Virus record (IMG/VR): IMGVR_UViG_3300031539_000009
Coordinates: 1-64,000 of that record
Reading direction: 5' to 3' (one strand)
DNA: 64,000 nucleotides
DNA from: a virus
Made by a program: the position numbers and the translations under genes. Each line of letters begins with the position of its first letter. The stretch's first letter is position 1. Below the pieces are notes generated by a model. It saw only the letters and a list, made by a program, of their open reading frames with translations, had not been told where the DNA came from and made no database searches. Below are positions 7,419 to 15,597 of this stretch, piece by piece.

Positions 7419-7819
7419 CACGCACCTTCCGGCTCTTCATCTTCATCCGGGTTGTAATCCGCCCCAGAATCATTTTTTGCCAACGCAATGCTGGCCAGAC
7501 CGTTGGTCACTGCCGATATGGCCGGCACCATCACTCTGGCCCCCATGAACACGGTGATGATGGTGCCCCAAAGAGCCACCAATTGTTCCCCGTTCAAATA
7601 TGGTGTGTGGAATACTTGTATAACCCCGTCATCCCTGAGAACTTCCACCGGCCTTTGGACCACAGCCAAGCCATAGGTCAACCCCATCATCGCCGCTGTG
7701 ATCAAAACCTTGGCAGATATCAGCGTGAACACCAACTTCCAAAACCACGTCCTGATGTTGGTCCGCCAATCGCTGACGTTGATCTTTTCCTTTCCATTCC
7801 CATCAACAGTTGCGGTCAT
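7418..7819 (-). CDS. Membrane protein, two helices (133 aa)
   Basis: Two membrane segments are likely: about residues 27-55 (WKLVFTLISAKVLITAAMMG) and about 81-110 (VALWGTIITVFMGARVMVPA). The tail is acidic (NPDEDEEPEGA). The start follows GAAGGGGAAGCGAA. Coupling to the 54-aa membrane protein suggests they work together. A holin is possible, but the main lysis cassette lies 34 kb away, so I leave it unnamed. Confidence 0.65.
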   Translation of the reverse strand: MTATVDGNGKEKINVSDWRTNIRTWFWKLVFTLISAKVLITAAMMGLTYGLAVVQRPVEVLRDDGVIQVFHTPYLNGEQLVALWGTIITVFMGARVMVPAISAVTNGLASIALAKNDSGADYNPDEDEEPEGA

Positions 7820-8256
7820 TTCGCTTCCCCCTCTGCCTGCTCATCCTCTTTCATCAACGCCACAAAAATGAGCAAATAGTTGATCAGGTCGGCAATCCGC
7901 CCTTCCAATGGCTCGGACCTCACCCGCCTATCATTGAGCCACGTCTTCAACGCATCCTGGTGCTTGGCAAAGTACACGAACCAAACGTCATACTTGTCCA
8001 CGCCCCGGTCCTGAAGCACTCTGGCTATTTCCTTGAAGTTGGACAATGCGTCCGGCTCTTCACCCTTCCCCACGTTCCCGGCTGTGTAATCATGCCCCTT
8101 GGTATCCAACAAAGGCAGGCAATTTTCGCCAATGAATTGCTCAATGTCTTCCAGCCGCTTCTTGTCTGCGTCGGTGGTGAACCTGGACTGGAGCAGAGGC
8201 TTGATCTGCTCTTCCAAGAATTCCACAACCAACGACTGCCTTTCACTCGGTGTCAT
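7816..8256 (-). CDS. DUF1599/Nmad1-like protein (146 aa)
   Basis: The order KGHDYTAGN, DALSNFKEIARVL, DVWFVYFAKHQDALKTWL and RIADLINYLLIFVALM matches my memory of the small DUF1599 family, called nucleotide modification associated domain 1 in base-modification surveys. The Asp, Asn, Lys-His and final Asp-x-x-x-Tyr positions are present. Its biochemical activity is not known to me. Start ATG follows GGGGGAAGGAA. The link to modification fits the FAD/ThyX/PLP block but is weak by itself. Confidence 0.6.
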   Translation of the reverse strand: MTPSERQSLVVEFLEEQIKPLLQSRFTTDADKKRLEDIEQFIGENCLPLLDTKGHDYTAGNVGKGEEPDALSNFKEIARVLQDRGVDKYDVWFVYFAKHQDALKTWLNDRRVRSEPLEGRIADLINYLLIFVALMKEDEQAEGEAK

Positions 8257-8584
8257 TTCCTTCCCCCTTTCCTTTTTCGCCCCAACGACTCTCAGCCATA
8301 GCCTTGAATGCGCCGTCAAGATCAACGATGTATTGCCCAGCTGCCACCCTGGAAATTGCCTTCAGCGGCCTTATTGACCGCTTGGCGTATTCCACCACAT
8401 TCCTCCAACCAGCCACCGCCAGGTTTTCACCTTTCGGCATCGCCTTCAAAAACGCCCGGACCCTTCCATTAATCACCAGAACAGCATCATGGTGTTTCAT
8501 CCCCTTGCTGTTCACTTCCTGAACTCCCATCATCTTGTGCAATCTTCTGACGCTTGATCTGTTTCCTTTTTGATTGTCGCTCAT
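8243..8584 (-). CDS. Hypothetical protein (113 aa)
   Basis: Starting at MSDNQKGNRSS (8584, after AAGGATT) it overlaps the next gene upstream by 98 bases, which is long for this genome. An internal GTG or ATG near 8530-8500 may be the true start. The C-terminal half (GWRNVVEYAKRSIRPLKAI, YIVDLDGAFKAM) looks globular. No family recognised. Confidence 0.5.
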   Translation of the reverse strand: MSDNQKGNRSSVRRLHKMMGVQEVNSKGMKHHDAVLVINGRVRAFLKAMPKGENLAVAGWRNVVEYAKRSIRPLKAISRVAAGQYIVDLDGAFKAMAESRWGEKGKGEGNDTE

Positions 8585-8783
8585 AATCCTTGAACCCCTT
8601 TTTATCCACATACAACACAGCTTCAACATCTGCATCTTCAGCAGTCCGCAACAATGTATCTTCTGCGTGCTCCGCCGGGTCACCATTTATCACCTCAACG
8701 CTCATGCTTCCATCAACCTTTTGGATGACGCACCCATAAGCATCATTGATGTTAGTCTGCCACACTATCTGACGTTGAGGCAT
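8487..8783 (-). CDS. Hypothetical protein (98 aa)
   Basis: The start MPQRQIVWQTN at 8783 follows GGGGGACACG and overlaps the preceding stop by 32 bases. The N-terminal 50 residues are beta-like. The C-terminus is highly charged (ERQSKRKQIKRQKIAQDDG) and overlaps the next gene, so either the tail is a by-product of overlap or the next gene starts later. Function unknown. Confidence 0.5.
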   Translation of the reverse strand: MPQRQIVWQTNINDAYGCVIQKVDGSMSVEVINGDPAEHAEDTLLRTAEDADVEAVLYVDKKGFKDYERQSKRKQIKRQKIAQDDGSSGSEQQGDETP

Positions 8784-8946
8784 CGTGTCCCCCGCACACA
8801 ACGTGGTCTGGCGCTTCCGTCTTGTCTTTTTTCCAGACCATATTGAGATTATCATAGCAAGTGCGACAATCACTCCAACGAACCTTTTTGCCCTTTTTGG
8901 GGCAATCAATTTGTCCGTTGACCACACCTCTTTTATCCCCAATCAT
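8752..8946 (-). CDS. Small Cys-rich protein (64 aa)
   Basis: The ATG overlaps the previous stop (ATGA) and follows GGGAGTACACGCAA. CPKKGKKVRWSDCRTC gives three closely spaced Cys residues, with further Cys and His near the C-terminus (HVVCGGH), so a metal site is likely. Function unknown. Confidence 0.55.
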   Translation of the reverse strand: MIGDKRGVVNGQIDCPKKGKKVRWSDCRTCYDNLNMVWKKDKTEAPDHVVCGGHDASTSDSVAD

Positions 8947-9287
8947 TTGCGTGTACTCCCATTGCTCCAAAACACCTTGGCCCTCTTTTCACCCAATATC
9001 GCCTTGAGCTTGCTCCGGTGAAGCAACACAGGCAATTCCTTGGGCCACGCCGCCTTGACCCAGGAAGCATCTCCAAAATCGCTGTAATCAAAATTGATCT
9101 GATACACTTCCCTTGAAGTCAGTATCTGGTGGCCCTCCATCAATATAGCATAATCAACGTGCTTTTTCTTTTTGGGGTCAAGCATCGCCGCTGCCATGAA
9201 TGATTCAACCACCCGCCTATTCTTGTATGGCGATTTTTTAGGAATCACCCGGCCTGGTGGCCTTTGTCTTTTAATCTTCTTGCCCAT
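8943..9287 (-). CDS. Basic hypothetical protein (114 aa)
   Basis: The start MGKKIKRQRPP at 9287 follows GAGGACAGCG and overlaps the acidic tail of the previous gene. The first 30 residues are strongly basic. A later part (YAILMEGHQILTSREV, DYSDFGDASWVKAAW) looks globular. No family recognised. Confidence 0.55.
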   Translation of the reverse strand: MGKKIKRQRPPGRVIPKKSPYKNRRVVESFMAAAMLDPKKKKHVDYAILMEGHQILTSREVYQINFDYSDFGDASWVKAAWPKELPVLLHRSKLKAILGEKRAKVFWSNGSTRK

Positions 9288-9489
9288 CGCTGTCCTCACT
9301 GTCAGGGTCAGGGTGGCCTGGTTTCCCCATCACACTGCTGTTGATCACGTCCAGGATTCCTTGTCTGAAATAGCCCAAATTCCAAACCACGTTCTGCCCT
9401 TCCGTCTTGGTCATCTTTTCCGCCGCTTCCCGTCCGGCCTCATACCACTCACCTGATGCTGTTTTTTTCAATTCATCGAAGCCATCCAT
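9271..9489 (-). CDS. Acidic hypothetical protein (72 aa), first gene behind P2 copy 1
   Basis: This 72-residue protein begins MDGFDELKKTASGEW after AAAGGGGTGTCCA and ends in an acidic tail (DPDSEDSDGQED). It is the first gene downstream of P2 copy 1 and heads the chain of small overlapping genes that runs leftward. Function unknown. Confidence 0.6.
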   Translation of the reverse strand: MDGFDELKKTASGEWYEAGREAAEKMTKTEGQNVVWNLGYFRQGILDVINSSVMGKPGHPDPDSEDSDGQED

Positions 9490-9538
9490 TGGACACCCCT
9501 TTCATTGCTCATTTCCCTTCATTCTGTCTTGCACTCGT

Positions 9539-9599
9539 GTATTCAAACTTTTCAACCACTTATGCATTCACTTTCACATTCACTTTTTGCCCATTTTTG
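9539..9599 (-). promoter_or_regulatory. P2 repeat copy 1: candidate middle promoter
   Basis: A 61-base core (minus strand CAAAAATGGGCAAAAAGTGA ... AATGCATAAGTGGTTGAAAA ... ) shared with copies 2-4 at 12201, 27428 and 38106 with no length change. It lies 50 bases before the 72-aa gene. I cannot fit a sigma70 -10/-35 pair, so a phage-specific factor or activator is likely. Confidence 0.6.
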
Positions 9600-9620
9600 A
9601 ATGTTAAAGTTAATGCAGAA

Positions 9621-10541
9621 TCACTCCCCCAACGCCAACAAATCGCCCAACTTATTTGGGGATGAAAAAAAGTTGAATTTCCACTTATTCAAGATGGTCG
9701 CTTTGAACGCCTTGAAATTGCGGTCCCTGGGGAGCCAAGACAAGGTCACCTCATCCCTGAGCTTCACCAACAGCTTCGCCCGCTCCACAACATCTTGATT
9801 CCCCCGAACCAACCCCAAGTTGCGCTTGAGCTTGTGATCATCATTCTTGGGATCAATTGCGGCCACCAAGACATTGTCAACAGTCCCAAATTCTTGAATC
9901 AACTCCAATGCCCGCTTCTCACCGATTCCCCGGACCCCAGGCACGCCGTCGCTGTTGCAGCCGGTCAACGCTTTGATGTCCAAGAATTGCGCCGCCTCAA
10001 TTCCGAATTCCAGCCTGATCCGGTCTTCATCCCAAACATCTTCGCCCTTTTTCTTGGGTTGGACCAGGCGAACTCCTGGCCGAACTGCTTGAAGCAAATC
10101 AGCATCATTGGTATATATCACCACTTTGTTCCCGGCCTTGGACATTTTATTGGCCAGGGTGGCCATAACGTCATCCGCCTCATGCCTGTCGCAATATGCT
10201 TGGCGGACCCCCAACTGCCCCAACAACCGCTGCACTCTGCCCATCTGAATGCGAAGTGAATCAACCCAATATTCCATCTCGATGTCTGAGCTGTCTTTGA
10301 TCTTATACTCTGGATAGATATCACGCCTGAAATTCTGCGCCCTTTGGCACTCCCAACATATGATAGGAACACCGCCCCAATTCTTGTGAATGGCCGTGAG
10401 AACTCGCAAAAATCCATACACAGCACCAATTGCTATTTCTGCCCCGGTCTCATCGTCCACATAAGTCAGATCACGGAATGAATGACCAACTCTGAACAAC
10501 AGGTTTTTCCCGTCTATCAACAACAGGTCGCACTTCCCCAT
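9621..10541 (-). CDS. 5'-3' exonuclease / flap endonuclease
   Basis: This is a stand-alone version of the 5' nuclease domain of DNA polymerase I, 306 residues. Metal-site segments are LLIDGKNLLFR near the N-terminus, RHEADDVMATLA near 130 and YTNDADLLQ near 160. A helix-hairpin-helix (VRGIGEKRALELI) follows near 210. It should remove RNA primers or flaps for the DnaE replisome. The ATG shares its A with the stop of the NYN gene (TGATG). Confidence 0.9.
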   Translation of the reverse strand: MGKCDLLLIDGKNLLFRVGHSFRDLTYVDDETGAEIAIGAVYGFLRVLTAIHKNWGGVPIICWECQRAQNFRRDIYPEYKIKDSSDIEMEYWVDSLRIQMGRVQRLLGQLGVRQAYCDRHEADDVMATLANKMSKAGNKVVIYTNDADLLQAVRPGVRLVQPKKKGEDVWDEDRIRLEFGIEAAQFLDIKALTGCNSDGVPGVRGIGEKRALELIQEFGTVDNVLVAAIDPKNDDHKLKRNLGLVRGNQDVVERAKLLVKLRDEVTLSWLPRDRNFKAFKATILNKWKFNFFSSPNKLGDLLALGE

Positions 10542-11065
10542 CACGCCCCCCTTATGATCAACGATTCAGGAATGAAGCGCAAGCTGAATTCACTATTTGC
10601 GATCTTAGCCAGCCGTGCGGCCCATTCCATCCTCTGCTTGAACCCGCACAACTCAACCTGCTTTCCCTGCTCCAAGACCGCTTGAATCAACGGCAAGAAT
10701 GCGCTGTTGGACGCCACCAAACACAACACGTCCCATTGCGACTTTTCCTCAGATGCATCGATCACAATATTGGTATTCCAATTTGTTGTTGGCATCCCGT
10801 CAACGGCAACGCTGTCGCCCCGGCTGCGATTGTACTTGCTGTAGCAATCAATCCCCATTGCCGTCAACCTCTTTTCCAACGATTCTGACGCACGACCGTG
10901 ATGGTGAATTATGTACGCTTTGGCCACTGCCATGTCCCTTCCGTCAACCACTTCACTTATCAAGCCAGGATAGTCAATGCCAAACTTTCCGCCGCCGGAA
11001 TCCCTGACGATATCAGATGCGCCATACCACAAATTTTGAGCATCTATGTACAATCCAATATTCAC
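10541..11065 (-). CDS. NYN-domain protein with altered active site
   Basis: MNIGLYIDAQNLWYG and NWNTNIVIDA match the first acidic motifs of NYN (LabA-like PIN) RNases. The third motif, normally S-x-D-x-D-F-x-P-L, reads ASNSAFLPLI, so one or two acidic residues are lost. It may be a weak nuclease or a binding protein. It is coupled to the flap endonuclease and the RuvC-like gene, which suggests work on branched DNA or RNA. Confidence 0.8.
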   Translation of the reverse strand: MNIGLYIDAQNLWYGASDIVRDSGGGKFGIDYPGLISEVVDGRDMAVAKAYIIHHHGRASESLEKRLTAMGIDCYSKYNRSRGDSVAVDGMPTTNWNTNIVIDASEEKSQWDVLCLVASNSAFLPLIQAVLEQGKQVELCGFKQRMEWAARLAKIANSEFSLRFIPESLIIRGA

Positions 11066-11646
11066 TGTTTTTGCCTCTTGATCTTTGGTGTTTCAACCGG
11101 CCCTGAATACGGGAATTCATTTTGCATGAACCTGGCGATGAGCAAGGCATCAACCAGCCCCTCGTGCGGTTTTTTCGCCCGGTCACTTTTCCTCAAGTCC
11201 AGATTAGGATACAGCTGCCCCGCTGCCATCCTGGCCATCGCTTTGGAATCAGATTTTGGGATGCCTTTGAACATCATCCTCTGCCACTCTTGAGATCGGA
11301 ATGAAAAGAATGGAATTTCAAGGGCAACCAACATCCCCCTCCACAGACCATAATTGGAACAAAACGTGCAAGTGGCCACTGACGACTGTCCTGGCATTCC
11401 AAATGCGGCCTCAAGCCCGACCAGGATGTCACCATATGACTCTTTCATCCCGACCAACAGCCGCTTCATCTCAACTTCATCCGGCTGCCGCTTTCCGCCC
11501 TTCCCCTTTTTTCCCTTGGGCTTGAACTGAGGATTGATGACAGGAGCCACGTTGAGTTTGATCTGTCCTGATAAATCTATCGTGACCAACGCACCGTCCA
11601 GCCCTATATCCACCCCGGCCCAAGCATATGGGCTGATTATACTCAC
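11062..11646 (-). CDS. RuvC-like Holliday junction resolvase
   Basis: The RNase H-type resolvase pattern is visible: AGVDIGLDGAL (first Asp), VGLEAAFGMPG (Glu near 78) and HEGLVDALLIARF (C-terminal H...D-A). Length of 194 residues fits RuvC-type enzymes. Such enzymes cut four-way junctions made by recombination, which suits the neighbouring RecA, Mre11-Rad50 and flap nuclease genes. The start overlaps the previous stop. Confidence 0.8.
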   Translation of the reverse strand: MSIISPYAWAGVDIGLDGALVTIDLSGQIKLNVAPVINPQFKPKGKKGKGGKRQPDEVEMKRLLVGMKESYGDILVGLEAAFGMPGQSSVATCTFCSNYGLWRGMLVALEIPFFSFRSQEWQRMMFKGIPKSDSKAMARMAAGQLYPNLDLRKSDRAKKPHEGLVDALLIARFMQNEFPYSGPVETPKIKRQKQ

Positions 11647-11933
11647 CCCTGTACCCGAATCATCTCAGGGCTGAGATCACGCCAGAAATTGGCAGGATTG
11701 TGCTTCACCACCATTGGCGGACTGTTCAGCTGTGACTCCACCCGGAGCATGGCCACGATCTTGTCTTGATCATACTTCAGGACGTGGACCAAATCGTGCA
11801 AGTGTTTTTCCTGACTCATCGGAATCCGCTTGGCGGACCCGTCTTTCATCACGAACACGTGGGCCAAGGTATCCGACTTGCGGACCCTATGCCCGTCACA
11901 CACCACATCAACCGCTTCCAGATTCATTTTCAT
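11643..11933 (-). CDS. Hypothetical protein (96 aa)
   Basis: This 96-residue protein begins MKMNLEAVDVV after GGGGAAGCTA and overlaps both neighbours. The segment EKHLHDLVHVLKYDQDKIVAML is helical, the ends are beta-like. No family recognised. It lies in the resolvase-nuclease operon led by P2 copy 2. Confidence 0.6.
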   Translation of the reverse strand: MKMNLEAVDVVCDGHRVRKSDTLAHVFVMKDGSAKRIPMSQEKHLHDLVHVLKYDQDKIVAMLRVESQLNSPPMVVKHNPANFWRDLSPEMIRVQG

Positions 11934-12168
11934 TAGCTTCCCCTTTTTTCCATTCTATCCAACCCCAAACACAAGTGACGTTGAATATTGCATATGTCAA
12001 TGCGCCCTGATAGATTCCCGCCGCCCAACAGATGTACAACCAAGCTGCGTTGGCAACGAACCAAAACAAAAAACACCACCTGCTCTTTTTGATATTCAAG
12101 ATGACCCCGACCATCGTGATGGCAAACGTCGCCCACCTGAATAGCTCAGAATTTGCCATGTCATCCAT
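11908..12168 (-). CDS. Small membrane protein resembling part of PnuC
   Basis: Three hydrophobic helices are likely: WATFAITMVGVILNI, WCFLFWFVANAAWLYICW and GALTYAIFNVTCVWGWIEW. The Trp/Asn-rich pattern and ending G.Y.W are like the repeat unit of PnuC-type vitamin transporters and small SWEET-like proteins, seen in many phages. At 86 residues it would need to assemble as an oligomer. Start ATG at 12168 is placed 8 bases after AGGG; the ATG two codons earlier is too close. Confidence 0.6.
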   Translation of the reverse strand: MDDMANSELFRWATFAITMVGVILNIKKSRWCFLFWFVANAAWLYICWAAGIYQGALTYAIFNVTCVWGWIEWKKGEANENESGSG

Positions 12169-12200
12169 GCTCATTTCCCTGCATTCTATTTTGCATGTAT

Positions 12201-12261
12201 GAATTCAACCTTTTCAACCCCTTATGCATTAGCAACTGCACTCATTTTTTACGCATTTTTG
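12201..12261 (-). promoter_or_regulatory. P2 repeat copy 2
   Basis: The 61-base core reads CAAAAATGCGTAAAAAATGA ... AATGCATAAGGGGTTGAAAA ... GGTTGAATTC on the minus strand and ends 32 bases before the start codon of the membrane protein gene. Flanking bases (ATACATGCAAAATAGAATGC) are also shared with copy 3. Confidence 0.65.
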
Positions 12262-12288
12262 CCTGCAAAATGAATGCACAAATCACAG

Positions 12289-15200
12289 TCACTTGATCAT
12301 GGAATGTCCGCCGCTTTTGACCACCGTCAGGCTGTGATCAAACAACTCCACAATATCCGGGTCATGCGACACCACATAGATGGTTTCACGCATCCCTTTG
12401 ATTTGCCCTAACAAGTCCAGCACCCGGCTTTTTCCTACACGGTCCAGGCCATCCAGAACCTCATCCAAAAGCATGATATTGAAGCTGGTGAATTCCCGGC
12501 CCGCCAAGATGTCCATAAGTGCCAAACCAATGCTGAGTGATATCCGCCTCAATTGCCCGCCGGAAGGAATGACATCTGCCACGCCGTCCACATTGTATTC
12601 AATGCTGATTTTGTCCCGCTTGTCGCCGCTCTTCAACTCCGATTGTGTGGACATTTCCACCAGTATTGACCCATCAGACAATATGGACAAGTATTTATTC
12701 GACAAGCTGTTCACGGTCGGCATCACCACATCCAGAATATAACTGGGCAGACCTTGATTGCCAAATCCCTTCACCCAGAAGTCATAATGCTCAGCTTCAG
12801 ACTCAGCGTCAACCATCAACGCCCCGGCCTTGTGCTGCTGTCTCGTCAACTTGGCCAACTTGGACTTTGCTGCCGCAAGCATGTCGGTGAACTCGTTGGT
12901 CTCAGCTTCAACCGCCCGGATGTCTCGCACCTTCCCCTCAACCAACTTTTCATCCTGTTTAATCCGATCCAAGGCCTGTTTAATCCCGGACAACTCACGC
13001 TCCAGCCTGGGCAGGTCATCCAACATGTCCTGTATCTTCTGCTGCGACTCCCTGGCCTTGTCTCGTTTTTCAAGGGAAGCACGTGCACTTTTTTTCGCTT
13101 CCGTCGCCTCTGCCTCCATTTCCTCGATGCGCTTCTGGTGCTCCTGAACCTTCCCCTTCAACCCTTTGATGAACTTTTTTGTGTGGGTCCCATCTGATGG
13201 TGAGCCACACTCCGGGCATTCATCCCTTTCGGACACCCGCTTGATCTGCTCTTCAACATCAACAATGGCGTGCTTGCTGATTGAAATGGACGATGTCAGC
13301 CGGGCAACCTTCCCGCCCCAATCGGCAAATTCATCATCCCACTTCTGCGCCTCAACCTTGAACTCATCCCGCTTTCCTTTTTGACCCGTGATTTTGTCAA
13401 TTTGCCCCTCGCAAGATTCCAACGCCTCCATATTGCTTTTCCTGTCAGGAGTGCGTGCCTTGATCCGCTCAATATCACCCCGGATAACCTGGATGCGCTC
13501 TTGGCGGTTGGACTCAAAATTGTCCACTTTCCTTTTCAATGTATCTGTGTCCACTTCCCCCATCCGAACCTGCAACAGCTGAATCTTATTTGCAAGTGGA
13601 TTTATGATGTCTGCCTGCACCCTGTTACGCTCTTGCTTGGCAAACTCTTGGGCATAATCATAATCATCCAATCGCAACGCCGATTTGAGCACAGCTTTCC
13701 GGTCGGCATCGCTGGTATTGTGATCGGTGAATTTGGAGTGGTCGCCTTGGCCATACAGCACCGTGTTTCGGAAGGTCAGCATGTCCATCCCCAGCAGGTT
13801 GTTGATCCGCCCTTGGGTGTCCTTTATTGATCCGCCTGAGATGTCATCCCACTTTTTCCCGTCGCCTTGAGACAATGTGAGCTTGGTCCCCTTCCCCATA
13901 AACCTGGTCACCTTGTATTTGGTCTTATCCAGGCTGAATTCCAATGCCACCTTGGCCGATGTTATGGCCGGGTCACGGTTGACCACGTTGCTCCCCATCC
14001 CGTCCACGGTCTGCCCCCAAAGACACCAAGTCAGTGCTTTGAACAGGTTTGACTTTCCGGCCCCGTTGGAATCGGACCCGGTGCTGTCTCTGTTTTCCCC
14101 GGATATCAGAACCAAATCGTGCTTCCCGAACTGAAGCACGTTGTCCCCGCTTCCGAATGAGGCAAAGCCCTTTATGTTTATGGTGTCAAATCGCACCGCT
14201 CTGGCACGCTCTGACACTTTCATGCCTGCCTTTGTATCTCTGGATGCAATGCCACCTTCAAAACATTTCGTGCCAACCCTGATGAGCCTGACAGGGTCCA
14301 TTCCGGTCCCCTTCACCACCCCGGTGTCCTCGACATATGAACGCACCAGGTCTGATGCCGTCATACCACTCTTGATTTCGATTCTGTTCTGGTCTTGCTC
14401 TTTGGTCTCAACGTCAAGCTTGTGGGCCATCACGCCGTGCTCACGCAACTCCTGTGTCAGACCGTCTTTGTCCATCTGTCTGATCTGGTCCTTGTCGCCC
14501 ACGACTTTCACCCTGGTATATGCTCCACGGTGCTTGTAGTCGCCCAGGTTCATCGCCGGATTCCCCAAGTCAAGTTCAACGTCCAGAAACAATGGGCTGT
14601 TGTCCATCTGGTAGTGCTCGAAGTCAATCACGCCATTTTTGTCCACGTCCACGGTCATGTACCCACGCTTGGCGCTGTCCCCAAAAATCAACGGAAGCAT
14701 GGACCCTACATACACCACGTTGTCCCCGATGGTCTGTGGCTCATGAAAATGTCCTGAAAATACAGCATCCCACTGCTTCAAATATTTCGGGTCAATCCCG
14801 TCATCGCAAATCCACTTGCCAATCTTTCCGCCGATTATGGAGTGGTGCGCCAACAGGATATTCACCCGCCCCTCTGGCTTCATCGATGTGAGCCGCTGGA
14901 CGGTCTTTTCAGGGCTGGAATATGGCAAAGGATAGATGTGAACCGGAATTCCGCCGCCCCCCGTTATGTATGGAACAGAATCCCGCATCACCCGCAGATT
15001 GGGCCTCCAAAGCAGCTTGAGGATGTCCACGGAATAATGCCAGCCCGCTGAATCAAAGGCATCATGATTCCCCGGAAGGATGTGGAAAATGATGTGTGCG
15101 TACTTGGCAGACATTTCGGCCAGCTTCCCCAGAACGTACTTCATGGTGACCAAATCCACATTTTTCCTGTCAAATAAATCGCCCAGGAAAAAAATGTTTT

Positions 15201-15348
15201 CAACCCCCAATGTGTCGGCCACCACATACATATCTTCCAACAAGCTCACAGCAACGTCCAGCCGGTCCGTCAGCCCGTCCGGGTTGATCGGCTGTGCCAT
15301 TTGAAGTTGATTGCTTGCGTGCAAATCTGAACAAAGTATAAATTTCAT
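12289..15348 (-). CDS. Single-chain Mre11-Rad50 (SbcD-SbcC) fusion nuclease
   Basis: One 1019-residue frame carries both subunits. Residues 1 to about 380 are the SbcD/Mre11 phosphoesterase: CSDLHAS, LGDLFDRKN, LPGNHD, LAHHS and SGHFHEP. From about 390 it is SbcC/Rad50: Walker A SNGAGKS near 430, a coiled coil with zinc hook CPEC near 712, the second coil, signature SGGQLRRISLS near 932, Walker B IMLLDEVLDGLD near 960 and H-loop VVSHDPD. The normal pair processes DNA ends and hairpins. In T4 and bacteria the subunits are separate genes, so a fusion fixes their ratio at 1:1. It sits downstream of recA. Confidence 0.93.
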   Translation of the reverse strand: MKFILCSDLHASNQLQMAQPINPDGLTDRLDVAVSLLEDMYVVADTLGVENIFFLGDLFDRKNVDLVTMKYVLGKLAEMSAKYAHIIFHILPGNHDAFDSAGWHYSVDILKLLWRPNLRVMRDSVPYITGGGGIPVHIYPLPYSSPEKTVQRLTSMKPEGRVNILLAHHSIIGGKIGKWICDDGIDPKYLKQWDAVFSGHFHEPQTIGDNVVYVGSMLPLIFGDSAKRGYMTVDVDKNGVIDFEHYQMDNSPLFLDVELDLGNPAMNLGDYKHRGAYTRVKVVGDKDQIRQMDKDGLTQELREHGVMAHKLDVETKEQDQNRIEIKSGMTASDLVRSYVEDTGVVKGTGMDPVRLIRVGTKCFEGGIASRDTKAGMKVSERARAVRFDTINIKGFASFGSGDNVLQFGKHDLVLISGENRDSTGSDSNGAGKSNLFKALTWCLWGQTVDGMGSNVVNRDPAITSAKVALEFSLDKTKYKVTRFMGKGTKLTLSQGDGKKWDDISGGSIKDTQGRINNLLGMDMLTFRNTVLYGQGDHSKFTDHNTSDADRKAVLKSALRLDDYDYAQEFAKQERNRVQADIINPLANKIQLLQVRMGEVDTDTLKRKVDNFESNRQERIQVIRGDIERIKARTPDRKSNMEALESCEGQIDKITGQKGKRDEFKVEAQKWDDEFADWGGKVARLTSSISISKHAIVDVEEQIKRVSERDECPECGSPSDGTHTKKFIKGLKGKVQEHQKRIEEMEAEATEAKKSARASLEKRDKARESQQKIQDMLDDLPRLERELSGIKQALDRIKQDEKLVEGKVRDIRAVEAETNEFTDMLAAAKSKLAKLTRQQHKAGALMVDAESEAEHYDFWVKGFGNQGLPSYILDVVMPTVNSLSNKYLSILSDGSILVEMSTQSELKSGDKRDKISIEYNVDGVADVIPSGGQLRRISLSIGLALMDILAGREFTSFNIMLLDEVLDGLDRVGKSRVLDLLGQIKGMRETIYVVSHDPDIVELFDHSLTVVKSGGHSMIK

Positions 15349-15596
15349 CACATCACCGCCCTTTGATTATTCACAAATACCATCTTGTCCATCTCACCGG
15401 CTCTCACAGCCTTGAGCATGTCAATGGACCCCTTCAGGACCGCTGTGGTTTGCTCCGCCAACTGTGCCACGGTGGACCCTTTCGGAATCGGCCCAGACAT
15501 CACATAATTCACAGCCGCTATTATCATGGGCCTGAATGCTTCTTCAGGGTGGGTGGACCTAACCACCCCAATGACTGATAGCTTGGTCCGCTCCAT
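15348..15596 (-). CDS. Small hypothetical protein between recA and Mre11-Rad50 genes (82 aa)
   Basis: The start MERTKLSVIG at 15596 lies one base after the recA stop. The longer frame reading back into recA is not used. The sequence is helical (EEAFRPMIIAAVNYVMSG, VAQLAEQTTAVLKGSIDML). Its stop overlaps the start of the fusion gene by TGATG, so all three are translated together. A role in recombination is inferred from position only. Confidence 0.6.
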   Translation of the reverse strand: MERTKLSVIGVVRSTHPEEAFRPMIIAAVNYVMSGPIPKGSTVAQLAEQTTAVLKGSIDMLKAVRAGEMDKMVFVNNQRAVM

Positions 15597-15597
15597 G

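Noticed and set aside
12754-13197. Long plus-strand frames over the Rad50 coiled coil
   Set aside because: They are shadows of the Mre11-Rad50 gene and resemble no protein family.
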